Part shown: one piece after another, positions 48,255-63,200 of the stretch
Position numbering within the stretch: position 1 is the first letter of the stretch
Layout: each line of letters opens with the position of its first letter
Assembly: GCA_032164245.1 (NCBI GenBank)
Contig: JAVMKO010000001.1
Location: 293,123,041-293,187,040, forward strand
Direction of reading: 5' to 3'
Source: Sternotherus odoratus
Taxonomy: Eukaryota > Chordata > Testudines > Kinosternidae
Length of the DNA stretch: 64,000 nucleotides
Notes under the pieces: generated by a model
What the model saw: only the letters and a program-made list of their open reading frames with translations
The model's database searches: none
What the model was told of the DNA's origin: nothing
Program-made: the position numbers and the translations under genes

Positions 48255-51200
48255 GGGGGGGAGGGAGGTGAGGGAGACAGGTAACTCAGAGACTGCTCTT
48301 CATTATGCGGTCAGACAAGGTGATCTTAATGGTCCCCTTCTGGCCTTAACCACCTATATGGAGTGAAATCCTGGCCCCATTGAAATCAACAGCAAAACTC
48401 CCATTGACTTCAGTTGGGCCAGGATTTCACCTGTGGATTACGGTGCAACCAACACGCCCATTATCTTGCGGCCCTGATCCTGCGCCCTTGACATCAATGA
48501 ATGTTTTGCCATTAGGCCCTGAGCAGTACTAATTGCTATGTTGTTGGCAGACTCAACCAGAGGCCATGTTTGTCATGAAGACGGTTTCTTCCAGGCTCAG
48601 ACCGACACTGCATGTATCACTTCCGAGCCCCCTAGGTACAGGATAGGCCAACGCAAAACACAGCTCTATTATTATTTATTTATCATTTGTAATATCACAG
48701 CACCCAAGATCCCCTTTTATGGACCAGGACTCCCTTGTGCAAGGTGCTGTACAAAAAGAGAACAAAAGGCGCTGACCATCTACGTCCCCTGCAGTTGTAT
48801 TTAGAAGCCCATGCTTTGTTTTGTGTTTTATTACAGAGGTTGTTTTTACTTCTGTCTCTCGAGAAGCACCATTGCTGGTAAGAACTGTTTGATGGCTTAT
48901 AGAATCATAGGACTGGAAGGGACCTCGAGAGGTCGTCTAGTCCAGTTCCCTGCTCTCAAGGCAGGACAAGTGTGATCTAGACCATCCCTGACAGGTGTTA
49001 GTCCAACCTGCTCTTAAAAACCCCCAATGAGATTATGGTCTAGGATGTGCATTCCAAAGTTCTCCTTCTCGGGTTCTTCTCTTTAGGAGCATTAGCCTCT
49101 TTCTGCCTTATTCTTTAGAAGCCCTTCTGGGAATTCCAAGGCTTTAGCAGCCTGAATGATTTCTGATCAGTAGCTTGCCGTAGCCTGAAGTCTTGGTCAG
49201 CTAATTGTTGCATCACCTGTGAATGTTTCAGCTCTTAAGTCCGCCGTGTATGTTTGAAATAAAGCTGTAGACCATTTTGCTGCATAGTGCTCCCTACACA
49301 GAGTGAATGTGAGTTCTAAAGGCTCCAGTGTCCAGTTGAGAGGAGTCCAGAGTTCTGTCCTACCACTGCCACTTTCTTACTTTGTGATCACGGTCAGGTG
49401 ACATAGGTGATAATTTGGCAATTGGGTGCCTGAAGTTAGGCTCTGAAATCCGTATTTAGGCACCTAAATCAGTGGCCAGATTTTCAGAAATGCTAAGCAC
49501 CCACAACTCAGCTTCGCTCTCTTTCAGGTTACATCTATGCTTCAAGCTAGGGATGAAATTCCCATCTTGAGGAGACATACCCACGCTAGCTCTGATCAAG
49601 TGAGCACGCTAAAAAGAATGTAGCTGCAGTGGTGTGAGCATGGGGGGGCAGGGGGGAGCTACCTGCCCTGTATACCTACCTAGCCTCATAGATGGGTATG
49701 TATTTGGGATGGCTAGCCCTTCCTGCCGCTCTCTGTGCTGCTGCTACGCTCCGTTTTTTGAATGCTAGTTCACTTAGCACTAGCATGAGTATATCTGCTT
49801 GAGCTTGGAAGAACCCCCCCCCCCCAGCTCCAGTGTGGATGCATGTAGGAGAGGGAGTAGTTCTGATTCCATCCAGTAGGGGGCAGTTCATTACCCATGA
49901 CAAATATTAAACAACAAAGTTTGATGTATTTAAAAATTCTAGAAAATACCACACAAAACTCCAGCATTTAATGCAATGTCTTCATTTAAAGCGGATTTAG
50001 TGCACATTTCTGTTGCTGTTTAATAGGACATTTAGTCCTATTAACTATCCCAGCAGAGCATTTTCTGAGGAAGACTCTCTGCTAATGTCTACTACTCCCA
50101 GGCACTTACACGGTGCCTTTTATGCAAGATGTCAACGGGCTTTACAAACATACAGCAGTGAGTGAGAGAAAAATGTTAGTATTGCCACCAAAACGGTTGT
50201 GTCATTCAGTGGTTGGGGCAGATTGCCCTAAAAGGATCATTTCTCTCTCCTTTCCGGCAAGCACTCATCAACAGTGATAAAATATTGAGATTTAACCCAT
50301 CACCTTAGACTTCAGGGTTAACACCTCCTTGAGACTGAGAAAGGTCTGTGATGGGGTGTTCACCCTGCAGCAGCACTGAAGGGGTTGAGGTGGCTCAGAA
50401 GGGCCCAATTAACCTTACAGCCCGCACCTGTGGGAGAGTCTGGCTTGACTGATAAGCACTAATTGAGGTTCAGGAGCAGGCTGGGCTTGTATAAAGCCAG
50501 AAGTTGAGAGCAGAAGGGGGCATCAGAAAGAGTCAATAGTCACTTTCTGGGCACAGAGAGGTGGGTAGGAGGAAACCCAGTAGGAAGCAAAACCCTGGTA
50601 TTCTGTCCCTGACGGAAGGGGTTTATCCTGAGGAGTTGTGAGGAGAAATAGCCTGTGGAAGGCAGAGGAGGAAAGAGCAGCGAGGATTGATACTGTGCAG
50701 ACCTTGGCTGCTGATTTGAGGATCCCTGAGTTGGAACATGGAGGGGAGGGCTTGGTTCTCCTACCCGCCACTGGGGTAGTGGGAATTATAGAACACTGCT
50801 GGAGATGGCCCATGGGCAGATTGTCTGGTGGGACTTGGCTACTCTGGAAGGGGAAAACTATAGTGACGTAGCCAGAGGGCTGAGTCACAGAGAGCACCCC
50901 GAGTCCTGGAGAGCCTGTAAGGTGAGCGAATGACAATCAGAAGGGGGCAGCAATCCACGCAAGAGCTAATCCACGCAAGGCCCAGCCATGAGGAGGTGTC
51001 ATAGCAGAGAGAGAAACCCATTACAGGGCCGTTCACCTCTGATAGCTATTGGTTTTCAGGCTAGCTCAAGCAGAGATCACAGCAGTGGGGTGTGTGGTTT
51101 CTGTCTTGAAGGTTTTCATTACAACTATAAGGTTAGAAATTTAATCTATTTTAAATGAACGCTTAGATTCTGGAGCATAAGATGCAATCAGCAGGGGAAA

Positions 51201-54200
51201 GTACCAGCTGGCTGTGCTGCCTGGAGTCAGGCCAATGTGAACCTGGTAGATATAATAACAGCAACACACCTGGCCTGTTACAAATGGGGGAACTGAGGAA
51301 CAGAGAGGTAAAGTGATTTGCCCAAGATCTTGCAGTGAGTCAGTGGCAGGAATGGGGATGGAACCCAGACGTCCTGAGGCCTAGTCCTCAATGTTAGCCC
51401 TGAGGCTTCGTGTGTTATCTCTTTCTTACCTGGTTTAATTCCATGCATATTTTGCTGATCTACAGCGAGTGTGGATTTTTTATGGTAATTGAACTGGATT
51501 TAGATGTGATCGTGTCCTGCAGATCCCCGGCAGCTCTGTCTGTCTGTCTCTCACCATTCCCCCTCCTCCCGTAAGGATGGTTTCATGAAGAAAAACGACC
51601 GTCCATATCTCGCCGACTCTGGGACTCTCCCTGCCAGTTTCAGGAACACCGAGAGCCAGGAGATTACGCCCCCCCTTCCGGAACTGCGCTACCTGAGCCT
51701 GGCCAATAACAAGGTGAGTCAGCCCGGGTGGTTACAGGCTGGTGCTGGCCGTAGTAATCAGGGCTAAATCTGGATCTGTCAGAGGATAGGGGAGCCATTA
51801 TTTTGGTGCTACATGCAACCCCTTGGGATGTTTCTTGATGGAACTGGAAATACACTCCCCACGGAGCATATTTCCACCTGTGGCCAGCTGTGTTCTGCTG
51901 TACCATGGGATTGTAAGAAACTTAGGAACTGCTGTCCCCTTGTTCTGGCCTAGGCCCTTGCTGTCCCCTCAGTGACTCCACTCCTGGGCTGCTGGCAGGC
52001 TCTAGGAGTGAGGCTGTAGAGGGCACTGGGAGGCAGAGGTCGGGCCTAGGGCATTGCGTCAGCGTCAGGAGCTGGAGGCGTCAGCTTCGGGGTGTGCTGG
52101 AGCAGCACAGGTAGGAGTGGTCATTGCTGAACCTTTGCAATCAGTGAGCTCCAGCTCCAGCCGCTGACTGCTAGTGGGTGCGGAGCCCGCCCCTGCCCTG
52201 CTGGTGGTCTCTGTGCTCGGAGAGTGGGATCGGGTTGTGCCGGTGCCCCCTTCTCCTCCTCCTTCCACCCCCATGCACAGTCAAGCTGGAGTAGCAGAGC
52301 AGTGCTTCTCACCCCTGCGCTGGGGTGGTAGAGGGATCCAGTGTGACTCTCTCTCGCCTGGCTGCTACCTGAGTGCTGGATCTTCCTGGTCAGATGGCTG
52401 ATGCTCCCGGGAAAGCCAGATGTCAATAGAAGTGTTGTTCATGGGTTATAAACTACGATTGCAGATACACCCTCCTCCTTGCTCTGGAGGTGTGGCTCAT
52501 TGAGACGACACTTCCCAGCATGCAGTGTTCCATGCTGGTCTACACATCCGTGTGAGAGATGAGGGTGGCTGCACCCCAGCCCTGCCATCAGTGTTTACAC
52601 GGGAAGAATACTGGCTGCGCAGAACACGAGCTTTGCCCCTCAGAGAGCGTACCTGGCTCCTACACGGTGCTTTCCATCCATACATCTCCAAGCACTTTAC
52701 AAAGGAGAGCCAGAATCATCATTCCTGTTTTGCAGATGGGGAAACTGAGGCATGGAGCTGTGACGTGACTCTCCTAAGGTCACCCAAAGGCCAGTGGCAG
52801 AGCTGGGACTAGAACTCAGTCCCAGTGCTGTGCTCTACCCACTAGACCGCACAGTCCTCTCTGTCCCCAAATAGCTGCCTCAGGGATTCAGCCCATTGGG
52901 TACCTTTCTGATGACAGTAAAGTTGGATCAAAGAGAGCGCATGCGAGCAGGGAGTGCTGTGGCTTTGTATTTTATCTTGCAGATCAAAAATGAGGAGGAC
53001 CTGCTAGCCGTGGCTCTCTTTCCCTCTCTGATGGAGCTGACATTCCATAGCAACCCCCTGACCACCCTCAGGAGCGGTACGGGACCAGCCTGAACCCCTC
53101 GGGGTCTGGCCCTTTAAGAAGAAGAAAAACCCGCAGGGCCTGCTCCTATGCCCCTGGAGTCAGTAACAAAACTCCCCTTGAGGTGCAGGATCAATCCATT
53201 GCTCCCCGGTGCTGCTCATTTTGAAAAGGGCCTATTTCCACCCATAGCCTTGGTTTTGCTGCTCAGGACAGCTGGCATGGACACAGGAGTTGAGGTGTGA
53301 GAGCTGTTGTTACTTTAAACCGCCGGCTGCCTGCTCAGATCTGGGAGAAATCCTGCAGGCCTTAGTCTCCATGGCATCACCAGGGCGACATGCAGGTTTT
53401 CAGTGTCCTGGGCCATGGGCGTGTCTCTTGGGGAGGACTAGCAGGGTGCGCCATTGCCCACAAAGTGACTAGCCTGTTACAGCCCTCGTGTTCTCCTGGA
53501 TGCTGCTCCTGTAGCTTTAAGCCACTCCATAGTCTGCGGGGAGAGGCACGGCCTGGCTTATGCCGACACACCGCCCGGGGGGGAGCAAGCCCTGCCAAAT
53601 CTAAGGCGTGCAGAGCTGGAGCTTAAGGGAGTTAGGTGCATGACCCCACTGAGTTTCCAGGAGTTGGGAACCTAACTCCTTTAGCTTGCTATGATTAGTG
53701 CTCCAGTCTCCTAAGTCCCATTGCAGTGTCTGATCAGCTGCTTCTTGCTGCTAGCCCAGTGAGGACTGGGACAGATCCATCCCCAGCCGCTATGTCTCTC
53801 GTGGCTCCGTGGAGCTATGCTGAGGATCCGCCCCGATGCATTTACAGATTAAAGCTTCCATCCAGCAGCAACCGCTGGAAGCCAGCGGAGGTGCGGGCTC
53901 ATTGTCTCACTGCATGAGTCAGTCCAGCCCCTGCTAGCCCGGAGAGCCTTGCTCGAGAAGAGAGAGTGCCAGGACAGATACAGCTGATTTTAACCCAATC
54001 CCCTTGTTTGCCAGGTGATCCACCTTTGCTAACCAGTTTCCTTCAGCACAGACTGGGGATTAAGCTAATTAGAAGACAGATTTCAAAACTGGACAAACCG
54101 CACATCTTCATTCCAGTCAAGGCTAATAGGAAGGTACGAATGGATCAGTAAACGCAACCGCAGTCCCAGGGAAGTCCATGGTAAACTCGCATTGACTTGC

Positions 54201-57200
54201 ACGAGTCTGACCGCCTCTTGCTCACTAGCACCTGGCTGACCCGGCATTTCTAATCACTAGACACTCTGCAGGGCGCACACCATTTGCGCTAGTCCTGTTA
54301 CCTATTGAAAGAACACGTCCACAAAGCAGGGTCCAATTACTGTGGCCTCCCCCAGTTCGCCTGATTCATGTCCAACTCCTAAGAGAGTAGGAGGAGTTTG
54401 CATCAGCCCAGACCAAATACTGCAGCACAAAGTTTGCAGAAAGCTGGAGCTGCATGTTCTGGGGAGTGGAGCGAAGGATGTTCTGGGTGGTGGCACGAAG
54501 GACAAGCCTCACTCAACCACTAATGAGATGGTTGCACACTAGCTGTTGGTTCATTCCAAATATAACCCAGAAACTGATACCAATAGGCACAGAGAAATAG
54601 GACCGTCTCCTAGCCCTGGTGATTTTACAACCCAAAGAGTTTACCGTCTAAATAACACAATCCCTAGCATGGCCCCAGGTTAAGAGAGCACTAAAGCACG
54701 TGCTTCGTTTTAAGCAGGTGTGGAATCCCCTCTCTGTTAAGCACTGTGACTGGGTAATGTGACTTTCACTATAATTACATGGGGCTCCTCCATGTAGTGA
54801 ACCCAGCAGAGCACACGGGACCCGACCCTCAAGTGAGGGCTTTGGAGGAGCACAGACATCTCCAGGGGATCCATCGAGATGGGCACCCCGCTATATGGAG
54901 GCAGGCGCTGGTCTGCATGAAGGACTCTTTCCAGAAGGGACCCTTGTGATCACATAGTTTCACCTGTGTAAGGCAGGCCACAGACTTTCTCCCAGTGATT
55001 CCTGCTCTGTGGCTCCAGCAGGCTCTGAGCTGCCATTGGCAAAGTCTTCCTGGGGCTGCTCAGTAGCAGGTGGGCGGCTTTCAGGAGGGAAGGATGCATC
55101 AGGCAGGATTTACTCCTGTATTGCCAGGGAGTTTACTGAAGACAATTTGCTTCCCAGTCCCCGGCAGAGCCCAGCACGTTCCTGACACTCCGCTCTCACA
55201 ATCTGGTCTGGAAGCTGTGTAGAATAAAAACATTCCCCTATAATGGCAGTTAAATTCTGTTGTGGCTGAGCCAAGATATAACATGGATTGCTCTGGCCTT
55301 TGGGGCTAAACTATTATAACCAGCTTCAAAATGGATCGAGGTGCAGAGAAGGGATATTAGGATGATCTGAGGAATGGAAAACCCACCTCATGAGAGGAGA
55401 CTCAAGGAACTTGGCTTGTTTAATATGACCCCAGAAAAGGCTGAGGAGAGAGATGATCCCTCTCTATAAATACACCCGAGGGATAAATACCAGGGAGGGG
55501 GAGGAGTTATTTAAGATCAGTACCAATGTGGGCACAGAACAAATGGGTATAAACTGGCCAGCAGGAAGTTTAGACTGGAAATTAGACAAAGGTTTCTAAC
55601 CATCAGAGGAGTGAAGTTCTGGAACAGCCTTCCAAGGGAAGCAGTGGGGGCAAAAGACATATCTGGCTTCAAGACTAAGCTTGATGAGTTTATGGAGGAG
55701 ATGGTACGATGGGATTGCTTAATTTTGGCAATTAATTGATCTTTGACTATGAGCAGTAAATATGCCCAATGGCCTATGATGGGATGTTGGATTGGATGGG
55801 ATCTGAGTTACTGCAGAATTTTTTTTCCAGAATATCTGGCTGGTGAGTCTTGCCCACATGCTCAGGGTTCAGCTGATCACCATATTTGGGGCTGGGAAGG
55901 AATTTTCCTCCATGGCTGATTGGCAGAGGCCATGGGAGTTTTTCACCTTCCTCTGTAGCATGGGGCATGGGTCACTTGCTGGAGGATTCTCTGCACCTTG
56001 AAGTCTTTAAACCATGATTTGAGGACTTCGATAGCTCAGACATAGGTGAGAGGTTTATTACAGGAGTGGGCTGGTGGGATTCTGTGGTCTGTGTTGTGCA
56101 GGAGGTCAGATTAGATGATCATAATGGTCCCTTCTGACCTTAAAGTCTGTGAGTCTATGATTTCAGTAACTCAACAAGAGGTTCGGGTCTATTGCAGGAG
56201 TGGGTGGGTGAGGTTCTCTGGCCTGCAATGTGCAGGAGGTCAGACTAGATTACAATGGTCCCTTCTGGCCTTAAAGTCTGTGAGTCATACTCTGATGTTG
56301 ATGTTGGCTGTGTCTGCATTCAGGCCCTGCCTACACACACCGTTTATTTCTTAATGCCACCGCCCCTTCCAGAATGGGTCAGAAGTCCTATAGGGTGCTC
56401 AGTATTTGCCAGGGGTCAGAGAGCTCTGTAGGTTCAGCCTTTACTTCTCTTCCAGGTAACATCACATGTCCCCAAGGTTCCAAAACAGCCGCTGATGCTA
56501 GAAGCTCCCCTTGAGTCCTTCTTTTGGAAACGCTGGTCGGATTCAGAGCGGGGTAACCTAGAGGAGTCTGAGGAAGGATCACATTGGTTGAGCCTGTCTG
56601 ATCCTCTTCCGCCCATCAGCCCAGTGTCAGGACAGCAGCACCAGGAACCTTATGATGACGCACCAATGCTTGGTAGCCATAGGGAGGCGCCGGAGAAAGA
56701 GAAATTTGATTCCAAGCTTGGTTCTGACAGCGCTGGAGATGACATTGATTTGTTCTTTCTGACTCAGGTGTGTGAGTGTGTGCTGTGTGTCTGCCTCACC
56801 TAAGCCAACCTCACCGGTGAATTCATGTGTGAAGGATCTAGCATGCGAGAGCCCAAGGCTAGTCCAGACACGCTCAGATGGTGGAAGTGACCTTTGTGTT
56901 CTAAAAGAAGAAAGCATGGCGTGCATGCAACTAAGGTTATTAGTCAGAATCCTCCATTGACAAGCCAGCTGGAAATAGAAAGTCTGGCAGGAACGAGTAC
57001 AACAACATGCACAGCTGTAGTGTTAGTGGAAACCAAAAATCAATTCTCTACTTTCCTGGTCGTGGTTGCATTTAGAAAGGTAGGGTGATTGTGATGGACT
57101 AGGTGGTTAGGTTCTTGGTAACTGAATCTAGAACCTTGCCCTTGCCGTTACTGCTTCAAATCCAGCCCGTGTCATCAAAAATCATTTACGTCTAATGGCT

Positions 57201-60200
57201 CTTTACTGATGTGTGTGGAGCAAGTTGGTTGTTGCTTTTCTGTTCCCACTGGGAAAGTGACCCCATCACCCATCACAAAAACCATTGGCACCAATTGATT
57301 CCCTTATTAGACGTCTCAGCAACAAAAGACTACTTGTGCATGGGATCTGACGTCCCACCTCTCCTCGAGGTGTTGATCCAGATCCAGACTGAGGTGCACT
57401 GGCTGGACAGAATGGTGATGTTCTTGTTAGTTATTTGGATTGCAGTAACCCCTACAGGCCCTAATTGTGCTCAGCCCTGCATACACATTGCACACGGTCA
57501 AAAGCGTCCCCAACCAAAGAGCTTCCAATCTCTGTAGGGCACTTCCTAGTTTGCACCTGGCCCAGGGATAGACTTCAGCCTGCTGAGCACTCAGGCTGGT
57601 ACCTTTCATGGCACCAAATTCCCTTTCAGAAGGGACAAGGGCAGCTTTCCAGACAACTGTCCCTGAAACGTAGCCCTCACATTGTGTATGCGAGTAAACG
57701 TGGTTAAAGTAGAGTGTGCTGAGAGGGAATGTGGTCTAGTGGTGAGAGCAGGGTTCCAAGCACCAGCACGGCTAACTTCTGTTCTAGTGACTGTGTGTGT
57801 CTTCGGTCTGCTCTGCCCCAGGATTTTTCCGATCTGGAAACAATCACGTAGACAGGTTTGTGATGAGCTAGGTGTGGTTACCACCTGTTGTTTAACCTTA
57901 ATGTTGGATTGTGGTAAGGACAACTAAGCAGGTTTTAGCCTTATCTGAAAAATCCCAGGTTTGCAGGGACAATACATGCTTCTCCAGGGGTGTCGCGGTT
58001 AAATGAACGCTTGGAGCGTGTTATGATATTAGATGCTATATTTTAATTATTAAATATTATGATCACAATGCATTCAATTAGGAGATCTTGATGCATGAAA
58101 TTTGGATGCATTTCTACCCTAACTTAAGCCTGAGTAGCCCTGAAGGGCTATGCAGTTGCAGTTGATGCAGCTGGTAGAATTCGGTTTGGAGAGAGCTGGG
58201 TCCAATCTAGAGTTTGGGTGGAGTAAAGGCAGATTTTTGCAATGAAAAGCGCCTGTTGTAACTCCTTTCCCCTGGTTGTCTGAAGCTGGATGATGCGGAT
58301 GACATCCCCAGCTCCGTTTGGAGACATAAACTGGAGGAAAGACAAGGGAAAAGGAAACACAAGTCCAGGAAAGCGGGCAGCTGCATGTATATTCCCACGA
58401 AATATAAAGGCTATGAAGAATTGCTCCATGTGAAAACTGACCCCGTGTTCCTTGAGCCCGTGGGTAAGTCAGGAACGCTGATTTCTCTTGCTCAGAAATG
58501 CTTGTTCTACAGGTCAGATGACCTGATCGTAAAGGTCCTTTCTGTCCTTTAAAACCTCCGAATCTGAACCTGCCTTTGAACTTTAGGTTAGCAGGTGTAA
58601 CTGGGAATCTGAGCAGTCAGTGGAAAGGACCATGTTCCTGAAGTGCCTCTCTCTGCCCCTGTGCGAGGTTGGTCTTAAACTGGGGCCGTTGGAGTTTTCC
58701 ACAATAAGGGTAACGTTCACTTCTGGGCAGGGGGGGGCACTACATAGTCTTTGTGTCACATTAAGTCTCTCTCAGCCCGATGAGGCTGGCCCTGGGGCAG
58801 AGGTGCATTCTGGGTAAGTGGAGTGAACCAGATCATCCTTTGGCCTGGAATCATAGGCATCCCTCTGCTCTAAAAGGCCGGTTCCTTTGGCGAGTTCGGT
58901 ACAATTCAGTCGGGCAGCTTCATAGCGCCCCAAGCATGAAAAAACAGCTGGTTAGTGCTGGCAGAGCCAGCAGGGGCTAGAGCAGAGGTGGGCAAACTAT
59001 GCCCAACAGGCCGCATCTGGTCCGCAGGACTGTCCTGTGTGGCCTGAGCTCCCGCCGGGGAGGTGAGCCCTGGCCCCCTCCCCCACTACTCTCCCTCCCC
59101 TGCAGCCACACCACTAGCACTCCAGCCCACTGCTCCGGCCGGGGAGTGCTGCAGAGGCATGACTGGCTCTGGTGAGCAGGGTTGGATAAGGGGTGGGGGG
59201 TTGTGCAGGGCAGTCAGGGAACAGGGAGCAGTTGGATAGGGTGGAGACTTGGGGGGAGGGCAGTCAGGGGAGGGGGAGGGGAGTTCCAGGGGGAGGTTAG
59301 GGGCAAGGGTGTGGATATGGGTCAGGGATTCTGAGGGAGGCAGTCAAGGGGCGGGAAGTGGGAAGGGGCAGTCAGGCGACGGGGGCCATGCTATTTGGGG
59401 AGGCACAGCCTGCCCTACCTGGTCCTCCATACCGTTTTTACAGCCCCATATGGCCCTCGGGCCAAAAAGTTTGCCCAGCCCTGGGCTAGAGGCCCTGTGC
59501 TGCTGCAGGGTCGCATACCTCAGTCTGAGACCTGGCCCCAGGGAGCCACTGAAGAACCCACGACCCATTTTGCAAGCAGAGGGGCATTAGCGTCAACATC
59601 CTGGCTAAATTCCTGGTTCCCACAGGCTGTGGTATTCTCCACTTCCTGAGAAAAATCCTGTTCTCCCACAGCCTGGGCTGAGCCATGCAAGTGACGTATT
59701 TTATTTCATTGCCAACGGCACACTGAGCTGGGTGTCTGACTGGGATGGCCGAGCTGAAGCCCCCGTCTCAGTTTGCTTGTTACGTGCCAGTGAGCAGCAG
59801 AAGAAATGGTCTATATTCCCTCCCAGCCCAGCCAGAGCTCCAGTGGCTGCCTTGAGCCTGGGCCCTACTTCAGGCTACAAAGCAATTGGTGCAGTGCCGT
59901 TTTCTCATTGGCTAGCCAAAGCTGAGCTCCAACTTGCCCTTGGGAACGTTAGCCTTGTGAAAAATCGTTCTCTAGCCTGTCTCGAACCTGGTGTATGGTG
60001 TGATTTTAAATAGGGCCCAAGTCCTAATCCAGAATGGAGTGGGGAGTGGAGGAGGTATAGCTCAGTGGAATGAGTATTGGCCTGCTAGACCTATGGTTGT
60101 GAGTTCAATCCTTGAGGAGACCATTTGGGAATATGGAGTAAAAAGAGGGAGTGGTCCTACCTGAGCAGGGGGTTGGACTAGATGATCTCCTGAGGTCCCT

Positions 60201-63200
60201 TCCAATGCTGAGATTCTATGAATGGGCCATCTTTTAATGGTGAATGAGGTGTACAGTCCTAGGCCTGGGCTACACTGCCAGGGGAGATGTCAAACTAAGC
60301 CCTGGTCCCCACTACAGCTTAAAGTCGACTTTAGCAAGCTAAAGTAGATTTAAGCCTGTACCCATCCTCACCTGCATGCCCTTAAAGTCAATTTAAAGGG
60401 ACCTTAAAATCAACTTTATAACTCCTCCCTAACGAGAGGAGTAGCTGAAATCGACCTCTCTAGGTCAATTTTCAGCTAGTGAGGATGCAGGTGACATTAA
60501 GCCTCCGACCTTCCAAGCAGCTCGGCAAACCCCCCCGCCCGCCCAAACAGCCCCGCGCCGGACCCCCCCGCCCGCCCACCCGAGCAGCCCCGCAAATCCC
60601 CCCTCCTGCCCCAGCATCCCCGCGAACCCCCCCGCCCACCTGAGCAGCCCCGCGCCGGACCCCCCGCCTGCCCGAGCAGCTCCGTGGACCCCCCCCACCT
60701 GCCGGAGCAGCCCCGCGCCGGTTCCCCCCCCTGCTCGGGCGGGCATGGGGGCCACGGAGCTGCTCGGACTGGGGCTGGTCCCCTGGGGAGCGTGCCTGGC
60801 TGCCCGGAAAGGTGGTGACAGCTGGGGACTCCTGGCACTGTGGGATACTTACCCACAGTGCAACACTCCCTATGTCGACCCCTGCAAAAGTTTAAGGACA
60901 GACACTGTCAGTTGCTGTCCTTTGTGGGGATGCACTAAGTCGATTTTCTAAAGACTATTTTAGAAAATCGACTTAAGGGAAATCGACCTACTGCTGTAGT
61001 TAAGACGTACCCTAAGATATGCAACTTCAGCTAGGCTATTTGTGATGTATCTTAGTTTGACTTACCTGGGCAACCTCACGGCGGCTCCCCCGTGGATTCT
61101 GGTTACTCTTTGTCAAGCTGGAGTTCCAGAGTCGATGGGGAGTGCATTCGGGGATCGATTTATTGTGTCTACACTAGATGTGATAAATCGATCCCTGATA
61201 GATCGATCACTACCCGCCAATTCGGCGGGTAGTATAGACGTACCCCTACCGTGTCTTGGATACTCAGTCTGTAGATCCATTAGTTCATGGCAGTGTCATG
61301 AAAGCAGCTAAAGATGATTTCTTATCTGATTACTATGAGAAGGCTCCTTGAAGAGCTAAGTGCTAAGTCTTACTGTAATTGTCAACCCCAGCAGGGTTTC
61401 CTCAGCCACACCCATTTCCCTTTGTTCCTAGGAATGCAGCAAAACCTCCAGGCGCTGAGGCGTGCTCTGAACCAGCCCCTGGTGTATCGGGACTCCAAGG
61501 CGAGGCTTGACACTGTGCAGAAGCCATATGTGCCCAGAAAAAAGAAGGTAAAGCATTTAGGTTTTGTGGGCAGAACCATTATTTTGTTCTCTCAATATCT
61601 GGAGGTGGGTCCAAGTCAGAACTTTGGATCCAAACCCTGCCAAACTGGGCTCAGAACTTAGATAAGGAGATCTACCCATCTCATAGAACTGAAAGGACCT
61701 TAAAGGTCATCGAGTTCAGCCCCCTGCCTACACTAGCAGGACCAAGTACTGTCCCGACAGATTTTTTGCCCCTGATCCCGAAATGGCCCCCTCAAGGATT
61801 GAACTCACAGCCATGGCTTTAGCAAGCCAATGCTCAAACCACTGAGCTATCCCTCCCCCCAAGATTGGGGTCATGGACTTGACGGGAAGCCCTAGACCTG
61901 AATATCCCCCCCCCCGTCAGATTTGGGTCAGAATTTTGTATCCCTGAGTCCTCTCTTTCTAAATCCTTCACCTCTTTTCATGCCAGGCTCCAAAGCTGGG
62001 CCCAGCGCTATCAGATACCGTCTAGTCTAGGCGAGTGGTTCCCATCTCCCGATATGCCGTGCTGGTACGATAAGCTTCCCTTATTCCTGACTGAAGAGTT
62101 TCTGTTCAGGGCCCCAGCCTATTGCTCATCCTTGCCTTTCGTTCCATTGGGTGGACTCTTCCTCCTTCACGGCCCATGGCATGGCCCAGCCCCCTGCCTT
62201 GCCCTTACAAGATCATTCCAAGCTCAAGTGTGGCATGGCGCTGGGCAGGGGCTCACCCGTTTCATCTGGTACCTGGGCACAGTTGCCCCAAAAGGTTGGC
62301 AGCCATTGGACTGTGGTTTAGGGAGGAACTGTCCATCTCCAGAAGGTTGACAGGTGCCCACCAGGATGGGTAGATGCTCAGGAGTAAATTCTTTACATGG
62401 CAGTAGAATGAGCCAAGAGTCACATCTGTAACTGCACAGCGCGCAGCATTTTAGGTACAAAAGGCAGCGGAGCAACATGGGTCTGACCTGGACTGGCACG
62501 TCTGAGACATGTCTGTGACCAGCTTTGCTCAGTGCGAACTGAGCCGAGCACTTCAAATGGACAGGCCGTGTGTCCAGTGAAAGCGCAGCTAGCCGGACAT
62601 TGCAGGGCAGTGTAGGAGAGGGGTGGAAAATGAGCAGGGACGTGGCCCGTCTCACCTGCTCCTCATTGACTGCTTTCCTTGTAGATGGGGAAGCCACCTG
62701 GCCCTCCGTCTCAAAAGACTAAAGCCGAGGTGCTGGAAGACGTCTTACTAGCCATGAGAGGCAACATGAACATCACAGAAGTTCCACTAGGTATTTTCCC
62801 CTCTGCGTTTCTGCTTACTTGCATGCAAAGATTGTGTTAGGACAGACCTGTGCAGAGGTGGGAAACATCTGCATTGTGAAGTATTTGAAATTCAATGTGT
62901 GTGGTCCAGGGACTAAGGGCACTGGATTTGGAAGTCAAGTTAGCTATGTTCCACCCCTGATTTTTTTTTTACGGTGACTTATGGGTGACCTTGGAAATGT
63001 CCCTTCTCCGTGCCTCAGTTTCCCCCATCCCTCTAGGAGGTGCTGAGTAGCAGGTGGAAGCTGACAGCACTCAGCCTGTTATAGAGTCAGACCCTTGACA
63101 GCCAAGGTGCACACCTTCCTCCTTGCTGTGAACCAGGAACTAACCATGAACTGGGCCCTGCTGCCATCTATTTCCTTAAACTAAAGGGGAAAATGGCTTC

